DNA of 64,000 nt, taken from positions 2,448,001 through 2,512,000 of the forward strand of contig JAUEDM010000003.1 in assembly GCA_033439685.1 (NCBI GenBank), in the 5' to 3' direction. Origin of the DNA: Apodospora peruviana. Taxonomy: Eukaryota; Ascomycota; Sordariomycetes; Sordariales; Lasiosphaeriaceae. Within the stretch, counting starts at the first letter, position 1. Each line of letters begins with the position of its first letter. Positions 57,998 through 64,000 of this stretch are shown in pieces. A program made the translations under genes and the position numbers. The notes below the pieces were generated by a model. It was not told the DNA's origin. It saw only the letters and a program-made list of their open reading frames with translations, and did no database searches.

Positions 57998-59150
57998 CAC
58001 TTCTCACTACTCTGAGGTCTGGTGGAAGATGCGATTGTAATGGATTTCTTTACCTGTTCCACTTCAACGCTGGATTGGTTTATTTTTGAGGTGCGGGGAG
58101 TTAAGGACAACGGGAGGTAACCTGGCTTGGGTAAGGTAGGCAGGTTGTGTTCTGGAGAAGGGAGTTTCAAAATAGCGGCGTGGTGCCTGCCGCCTCTCAA
58201 GTTTCTGGTGAGAACAAAACTGCGCGGGTAAAATCTGCATTACACATAGACATAGTGTTTACATTTTTTTGGTCAATTGTCAGCTGGAGCAGTTGCGGTA
58301 TCCTGGTTTGTGTGTCTCATATTCGAACTCTTCTCGTGATATCCAGGTACGCCAGGACATCAGGGCATCTGAATGTCAGTACGTACCGGTACGGATTACA
58401 GTACAATGCCCCCTGGAAAGTCAGATATGTTGGCGTGTGACATTCAGTGGATGAGAGCAGGGTTGAGAAAGCCAATGAACTTGTGTGAACCAAAGGTTCA
58501 AAATAAGAGAAAGTCTAGCGCTACCTCGATCTCAGGGTTAAAGCCGTGGAAAGCAAGGGTTGCCTCTTGTACTGTGGAGCAAAATCTCACGCTAACATAC
58601 TTTCAAGTCCTGAACTATAGTGGTCTGGCCAAATTTGGGGCAGCATCCAGACTCCACTGTCCCCTAAGGTACGGAGTACCAAGCGGGGAAGGATCCATGT
58701 CGCCAATCCCCCTTACCCATTGGTCACCCATTGGTCATGGGCATTCATGGGATGCGATGGCCAAGCCAGTTGCCAAGATAGGTACGTAGCTTGGAAGTGA
58801 GGGTGACGACAGACGAGTTTGACGCATTCACAAGCGGGCTGAGTGACTCTCGAGAGCTCCTGTGATGAATGAGAGGCGCGAAACCATAGTACGTTGCAAG
58901 TTGGCACAGCTTACGTGACGCCGCTCCCGTTTCCATCTGTTATTTCTCGGCCTCTGCTGCCTTGATTATTGAATCCTGACATTTACTCGACCCCGCCCCC
59001 CCCACCATCCTGCTCTACCCAACGGAGCACGACGTGTCTTGGTCAGGTATCAATAGGTTCAACCTGTGGTCAGCTATCGTTATCGGGTCATACTCCTGGC
59101 TGGATCAATCTACGACTTGACTCGGCAAGACGAAGACAAAAGACAACAAC
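57998..59150. other. Intergenic: ARP8 3' flank and PLC promoter
   Basis: 1.15 kb. No gene. One 9-mer TACGGAGTA (the reverse of TACTCCGTA) at 58670-58678 and a C-rich stretch near 58990-59010. Confidence 0.45.
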
Positions 59151-61418
59151 ATGGCGGACAAGGTCGCCGCCACCTCTACCGCAGCTCCTCCGGATGCGAC
59201 CCATCAAGCGGGCGGAGGACTCTCGGGGGAGACACGACGAGTCCCCACCATCAACGATGTGATCTTCGACCACCTGCAAAAGGTCTACAAAGCACACGCA
59301 GACAAGCACAGCAACACCTGGGGCCAGACCGACACGGCCACCTTCCTCGCCCACGTCCAGGACGAGAAGAAGCGGGCTGCCGATCTGGCGCCGGAGCTGC
59401 AGCTTCCTACCAAGGACTGGGACTTCGACAGCTTCCTGCGGTACATGACCTCGCCGGCCGCCAACGCCATCGCACCGCACCACGCGCAGGACTTCACCTT
59501 TCCGCTGTCGAGCTACTTTATTAGTTCCAGCCACAACACCTATCTGACGGGTAACCAGCTGTCGAGCGACTCGAGCGTGGACGCGTACAAAAACGTGCTG
59601 CTGAGGGGGTGTCGGTGCATCGAGGTGGACGTGTGGGACGGTGATGATTCGGACTCGGAATCGTCATCGTCCGAATCGAGCAGCGACGAGGATGCACCGC
59701 CGCATCTGGCGTACGAGAAGCGCAAGACTAAGGTCGACAAGGTGAAGGAGAAGATGCCCAGTTCGTTGGTCGGGAGGCTGGAGAAGACCTCTCTGGGCAA
59801 GAAGCTGGATAAATATGTTGAGAAGAAGAAGCCCGCCGAGGGTCTTCCGGTAATACCGGCAACATCGACGACAGTGGCAAGTGATGCTGTTGCTGCTACT
59901 GCCCCCAAGAGCCCGCAAAGACCAGCACCACCACTACCACCCAGACACCAAAGCACCGGCTCCGATTCGGTGCTGAAAAAGGTCCCCAGCGCAATAGAAC
60001 CGAGGGTCCTGCACGGGTACACGCTGACTAAGGAGGTCTCGTTCCGTGACGTGTGCGTCGCGGTGCGGGACAAAGCGTTCGTCGTGTCGGACCTGCCGGT
60101 GGTGGTCAGTCTCGAGGTGCACTGCGGCCCTCAGCAGCAGGAGGTCATGGTGCAGATCATGGAGCAGGTCTGGAAGGGCATGCTGCTCGAGGACCCGAAG
60201 GAGGAGGCTACCGGTCTGCCGAGTCCCCACGACCTGCGCAACAAGATCCTGGTTAAAGTGAAATATGTCCCGCCCGATAAATCCGAGGGCTCGTCGTCAC
60301 CAGACCTTGTCGATGACGAAGAGGAGGAAAAGCAGCAGCGCCGGGTGGATGTCGCCGCGGCTTCTTCGAACCCGGCGCCTAAGAAAAAGGCCACCTCCAA
60401 GGTTATCCAGGCGCTGAGCAAGCTCGGCGTCTACACGCGGGCGGTGTCGTTCAAGAGCCTGACGCAGCCCGAGGCGAGCATGCCGACGCACATTTTTAGT
60501 CTGTCGGAGAACGACGTGGTCGAGGTGCACGAGAAGTCCCGCAGGGAGCTGTTTGAGCATAACCGGCGGTATCTGATGCGGACGTATCCGTCCGGGCTGC
60601 GGATCCGGTCGTCCAACCTGGATCCGGCCGTGTTCTGGCGCAAGGGAATCCAGATTGTCGCGCTGAACTGGCAGAACTGGGACGAGGGGATGATGCTGAA
60701 TGAGGGTATGTTTGCGGGCACCGGGGGTTACGTGTTGAAGCCGAGGGGTAAGTCTCACTTTTCTCTCTTTGGTCGTCAAAATCTGTGTTTTTGTTGTTGT
60801 TGTTGCTCAAACATGTTCCCGAGGGTCTGCAAGTTGAACCAAAACCTCGGATCAATGTTACTGACAAAAAATGTTTTTCTAGGATATCGCTACGGAAACC
60901 CATCACCACAACTAACAACGACAAAAACAAACGACGAAAACAACCCCCAGGCAGAAGCGGTCAAGCACTACACAATGGACCTCACAATTCAGGTCCTGGC
61001 CGCGCAGAACCTTCCTCTTCCGGCTGACGAAAAGTCGGCCGACTCCTTCCACCCCTATGTCAAAGTCGAGGTTCACGTCGAGGAGCCCGGCGAGCGGCAC
61101 GGAACCGATCTGCCGGCCGACGGCAAGGAGAAGAGCGGCGAGTTTAAGGCCAAGACCAAGTCCCTGAAGGGGCAGAACCCGGACTACAAGGGCCAGGAGC
61201 TCAAGTTCAAGAAGATCCCGGGCGTGGTGCCGGAGCTGTCCTTTGTGCGGTTCCTGGTGAGGGACGACTCGCTGGGCAGGGACTCGTTGGCTGCGTGGGC
61301 GTGTGTGAGGGTTGATCGGCTGAGGGAAGGGTACAGGTTTGTGCATTTGCTCGATGCTGAAGGCGGCGTTGAGACGGATGCGGCTGTGTTGGTCAAGATC
61401 GAGAAGAAGTTGGTTTAG
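59151..61418 (+). CDS. Phosphoinositide-specific phospholipase C
   Basis: Hydrolyses PIP2 to inositol trisphosphate and diacylglycerol. Exons 59151-60747 and 60883-61418; 2133 nt, 710 residues when spliced. No PH domain; residues about 30-100 form an EF-hand-like region (TINDVIFDHLQKVYKAH, DWDFDSFLRYMTS). The X domain begins PLSSYFISSSHNTYLTGNQL with the first catalytic His and GCRCIEVDVWDG, and resumes after about 120 inserted residues with VLHGYTLTKEVSFRDV, carrying the second catalytic His, and VVVSLEVHCG. An acidic linker leads to the Y domain: SKLGVYTRAVSFKSLTQ, HIFSLSENDVVEV, NRRYLMRTYPSGLRIRSSN, WRKGIQIVALNWQNWDEGM. The C-terminal C2 domain follows (DLTIQVLAAQNLPLPADEK, SFVRFLVRDDSLGRDSLAA). 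The 135 nt intron is a multiple of three and has no stop, so an unspliced form would also be open. Confidence 0.93.
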   Translation: MADKVAATSTAAPPDATHQAGGGLSGETRRVPTINDVIFDHLQKVYKAHADKHSNTWGQTDTATFLAHVQDEKKRAADLAPELQLPTKDWDFDSFLRYMTSPAANAIAPHHAQDFTFPLSSYFISSSHNTYLTGNQLSSDSSVDAYKNVLLRGCRCIEVDVWDGDDSDSESSSSESSSDEDAPPHLAYEKRKTKVDKVKEKMPSSLVGRLEKTSLGKKLDKYVEKKKPAEGLPVIPATSTTVASDAVAATAPKSPQRPAPPLPPRHQSTGSDSVLKKVPSAIEPRVLHGYTLTKEVSFRDVCVAVRDKAFVVSDLPVVVSLEVHCGPQQQEVMVQIMEQVWKGMLLEDPKEEATGLPSPHDLRNKILVKVKYVPPDKSEGSSSPDLVDDEEEEKQQRRVDVAAASSNPAPKKKATSKVIQALSKLGVYTRAVSFKSLTQPEASMPTHIFSLSENDVVEVHEKSRRELFEHNRRYLMRTYPSGLRIRSSNLDPAVFWRKGIQIVALNWQNWDEGMMLNEGMFAGTGGYVLKPRGKSHFSLFGRQNLCFCCCCCSNMFPRVCKLNQNLGSMLLTKNVFLGYRYGNPSPQLTTTKTNDENNPQAEAVKHYTMDLTIQVLAAQNLPLPADEKSADSFHPYVKVEVHVEEPGERHGTDLPADGKEKSGEFKAKTKSLKGQNPDYKGQELKFKKIPGVVPELSFVRFLVRDDSLGRDSLAAWACVRVDRLREGYRFVHLLDAEGGVETDAAVLVKIEKKLV

Positions 61419-61627
61419 GATGCTCTATTTCTCTTGGGGCCCACTAGGTATTTGGAAGTAGATGGTTGGGATCTTAATGACGTCGATGAATAGGATAGAT
61501 TGGAACAGAGCGTCATCTTTATATTTGACAGATCTTCTTTTTCCCTTGCAAGCAAACGGAGAGCATAGTTCTGCATTTACTCTCGATATTTAACACTCCC
61601 TTATTTGGGACCATACTTTTCCAGCCC

Positions 61628-62725
61628 TCACCGCTCCACCTGAGTCAACATAGCAGCACCCTCATTTGATACTGGCTCACTCCCTTCTTCCCCAGAAAAT
61701 GCTGGTTTGACAGCAACCACAGATCTTGCCAAACCAGCGTCGCCAATTTGAATCTTCTGACGCCCCAAGTCCTTTGGCAACGGATCTGCCCCGGTATGGC
61801 GGTCATTTCTGGAGATGTTGAGGGCGCAAGTTTGTGTTGATCACATGATTGTCGAAAACTTGCTGTAGGCCGCTTGATTATCCCATATGCTGAAGAAACC
61901 CGCAACGGCAGCGACAATGCTAAATCCAATGCCGAGGCCGTACGCCAGAAGTAGGTCCTTGGATGATTAGGTATAGATATTACTGGTGGGTTCGAATGTT
62001 ATGTTCGTGGGCAGCGTCTTATTACCCAGGAAGGCTTGGCTGCTGAACAGAGATAGAGTCATGTTTTGAAACAGCTCCTCGATGACATCGGCCAGTGATC
62101 GATTGAAATGTGGACAGCGCAAAGCCTCCAAGGTTCTGTTGTAAGTGCTCTGGCCAGCGTAGGTGGTCCTGTTGAAGATGGGGAAGAGCTCCTTTGTGTA
62201 GGCCATGTCGGTAAGCAGGACATTTCCTGATCGCTGCTCCAGGCCAACTGTGCCATCGGATTGAATAGACCCAACAAGTACTCTGCCGAGGCACTCCATG
62301 ATTGCTTGATAACTTTGGCCCGGGCCAACAGTAGTGAAGTCGAGGATTGTGCCGTATGGAAGACCCTGCAGTAAATCCACACCGACCGGGTTGGCGTCTT
62401 GGATCTGAGCCACGGTGATATGCTGCTTGCTGCTTGAAAAATAGATATCTACCGTGTATGTGGTATTCCAGGGAGAGCAGTTAAGCACAATCCAATCCCC
62501 ATAACCGCCACCGGGATCAACTACAACGAAAACAGTCGCTGGCCCCCCCTGAAAGGTCCCCAAGGAGGAATATGACTCGAAAGACGCCTGTTCGTAGAGT
62601 GGCATTACACCATCCGGCAAATTGCCTTCGCCGAGCGGCACAATATTGACAGATGTAGGAGTCCATGAAAGGTAAGAGTGGCCGGCGGTATACCCGCTGC
62701 CAGGGGTATCAACCAGGATATTGCG
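61628..62725 (-). pseudogene. Broken C-terminal part of a large fungal membrane protein with in-frame stops
   Basis: One minus-strand frame reads as a protein from 62725 to TGA at 61630-61628 (366 codons) but is cut by TAA at about 61969-61967 and TGA at about 61858-61856. Upstream it is closed by TGA at 62728-62726 and a further TAG. Blocks match a large unnamed fungal multi-TM family: AGHSYLSWTPTSVNIVPLGE, IMECLGRVLVGSIQ, LADVIEELFQNMTLSLFSSQ, NITFEPTSNIYT, stop, SSKDLLLAYGLGIGFSIVAA (the TM segment), FSTIM, stop, then DRHTGADPLPKDLGRQKIQI. N-glycosylation sites (NRT, NKT, NIT) fit an outside domain. The stop after FSTIM sits where homologs have Arg, consistent with CGA to TGA. The N-terminal part with further TM segments is missing. 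I judge it a decayed copy; a sequencing error at two sites is less likely. Confidence 0.7.
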
Positions 62726-62850
62726 TCAACACAAAATGACAACTACCTAGCAGGCGAATAGGGGGGTGGCAAACACGAAGGCAGAGTAGCTACCGACAAG
62801 ATTCAGTGTTCATTGCACTTACACGCTTCTCCTGATGGGTACCTATCAAC

Positions 62851-64000
62851 CTAAACCAACAAACTGGCAAACGACGAGGGCGAGGCCTCGCCCAGGAGAG
62901 CAACTTCCAGCCTCCGGATCTCTTCATCGTCCCTCCCCTCGCAAACGACACGGTCAAGTTTTCCATCGTCAAAGGCAATGCCATGCCATAAGAGGATGCC
63001 CAACACCTGTGCCAGTTTAGTAGTTTCGTAGAAGTCGGTACCACCATCGTAGACCCCTGAATTCGGAATATCACATCCAATCTTCCGCTCAAGTTCACGC
63101 CAGAAGACCACGCGGAGAGCCTCTGATTCGGGGAAATATGTGAATTTGCTCCCGGCGGACGGATATTTCTTGCCGGTTGCCACAGCCACAGGTGGTTGTG
63201 GAGATGCCTCTCCCTCATCAGTACTTATAGAATAGCTGTCGTCCATTTGCACGCCGAGAAGCTCTTCAAGACCATATATGCCCACGCCAAAGGGAAGGTA
63301 TTCTGCCTCTGCCCAATCAAGCAAACCACGGATAGTCAACTGCGTGGAAGAGGCTGGTGATGGCTCCGGACAATTAACCATAATGTTGCTGGGGACAAGA
63401 TCACCGTGGGTAAGTACCCAGGGAAGCGCCTCAATCTGGGGCAGTTTGTTGAGAACATGACTGACAATTGAGCGAAAACGACGGGGTAAATCTTGAGACA
63501 TAATCTCCAGGCGCCAGCGGAGGGTGGTGCCTATTCGGCCTTTGAGAGAGGTCAGGGCTGGAGAGGAAGCTGGTATCGAGGAGGAAGACAGACTGAGTGC
63601 AGTAAAGTGGGCAAAGCTCTTGACCAGAGAGCCTCGGCACTGGGTAAGAAGTAAAGTAGAGGAAGAAGGTGGGAGGTGGTTGAGCTCGGCAAGGGAGATA
63701 CCGGGGATTCGGGAAAGAGAGTAGACGTAAAGTGATTTGGGCGAGGCCTGCTCAACATCAACAAGAGAAGCGGTCTGATCCCCGATGACGATTGTCCCAA
63801 TAAACTGGGTCACGGGAGCTAGCTCGCCGTAAAATTGTCTGGCCAGGGCGGCCGTCTTGATATCAAGCCGGTGGGCGGGCAAGCGGAACTGAATAATGGA
63901 TTCCGGACCCAGGCATAAGGTATAGGAGCAAAAGCCTTGATGTGGAGCTTCTTTTACTCTGGTATTGCCAGAATAACGGGTCTGGACAAAGTCCCAACAC
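62851..64000 (-). CDS. APH/choline-kinase-like phosphotransferase family protein, 5' end outside window
   Basis: An uninterrupted frame of 383 codons runs from the window edge to TAG at 62853-62851. From the edge it reads CWDFVQTRYSGNTR, QGFCSYTLCLGPESIIQFR and HRLDIKTAALARQFYGELAP, the start of the kinase-like fold. The catalytic loop is VLTHGDLVPSNIMVN (HGDxxxxN) and the metal-binding step is IRGLLDWAEAEYLPFGVGIY. The later part has LRVVFWRELERKIGC and TTKLAQVLGILLWHGIAFDD. This is the fungal phosphotransferase-enzyme family (APH) of unknown substrate; members are often amplified accessory genes. The visible part is intact, with both catalytic Asp positions, so activity is plausible. Only about 125 bp separate it from the pseudogene on the same strand. 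The true start lies right of the window. Confidence 0.85.
   Translation of the reverse strand, partial: CWDFVQTRYSGNTRVKEAPHQGFCSYTLCLGPESIIQFRLPAHRLDIKTAALARQFYGELAPVTQFIGTIVIGDQTASLVDVEQASPKSLYVYSLSRIPGISLAELNHLPPSSSTLLLTQCRGSLVKSFAHFTALSLSSSSIPASSPALTSLKGRIGTTLRWRLEIMSQDLPRRFRSIVSHVLNKLPQIEALPWVLTHGDLVPSNIMVNCPEPSPASSTQLTIRGLLDWAEAEYLPFGVGIYGLEELLGVQMDDSYSISTDEGEASPQPPVAVATGKKYPSAGSKFTYFPESEALRVVFWRELERKIGCDIPNSGVYDGGTDFYETTKLAQVLGILLWHGIAFDDGKLDRVVCEGRDDEEIRRLEVALLGEASPSSFASLLV

Noticed and set aside
1..64000. CRISPR arrays, insertion sequences, intact transposons or viral genes
   Set aside because: None seen: no regularly spaced repeats, no transposase, reverse transcriptase or integrase motifs, no long terminal repeats.

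Overview
The window is nuclear DNA from a filamentous ascomycete (Pezizomycotina, most likely a Sordariomycete). The basis is single-copy housekeeping genes split by short GT-AG introns (mostly 50-140 nt), lariat signals such as TACTAAC and GCTAAC, a tRNA-Tyr with a small intron, and fungus-specific protein families. There are no operons; genes stand alone on both strands, several in divergent pairs. Joined exons were worked out by hand and each total keeps frame.

Layout, left to right: tail of a probable U3 snoRNP (Utp16/Bud21-type) protein (1-443); triosephosphate isomerase (877-1867); mitochondrial ribosomal protein mL43 (2213-2757, minus) divergent from U1-70K (3154-4749); MRT4 ribosome assembly factor (6050-6939, minus); a full-size ABCB multidrug transporter (9130-13204); a SARAF-like calcium-entry regulator (14093-15208); BRE1 histone H2B ubiquitin ligase (15769-18457, minus) divergent from TFIIIB subunit BDP1 (19256-21226); RAD23 (22247-23981, minus); a four-TM fungal protein (25194-26633, minus); tRNA-Tyr(GTA) (30425-30511, minus); LEU2 (31152-33279, minus); a disordered PHD-finger protein (34690-37258, minus); a Rua1_C-domain regulator with a Gln/His-rich tail (43012-45309, minus); a small Pro-rich protein (53793-54500, minus) divergent from INO80 subunit ARP8 (55662-57997); phospholipase C (59151-61418); a broken membrane-protein gene (61628-62725, minus); and an APH/choline-kinase-like gene running off the right edge (62851-64000, minus).

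The genes are mostly core cell functions: glycolysis, leucine synthesis, pre-rRNA processing and 60S assembly, splicing, Pol III transcription, chromatin (BRE1, ARP8, PHD protein), protein turnover and repair (RAD23), and calcium/lipid signalling (SARAF-like protein, PLC). Two large stretches, 37.3-43.0 kb and 45.3-53.8 kb, hold no gene I can support and carry homopolymer tracts and small tandem repeats; the second lies upstream of the Rua1-like regulator. The right end (61.6-64 kb) looks like accessory sequence, with a nonsense-ridden pseudogene beside a kinase-like gene.

I did not find a convincing new multi-gene system. The best leads are a frame-preserving retained intron in PLC that would encode a cysteine cluster, a long SH3-motif-bearing insertion in the PLC X domain, a PPxY motif in the SARAF-like protein, an overlapping uORF on the Rua1-like gene, and three conserved-looking proteins without assigned function.
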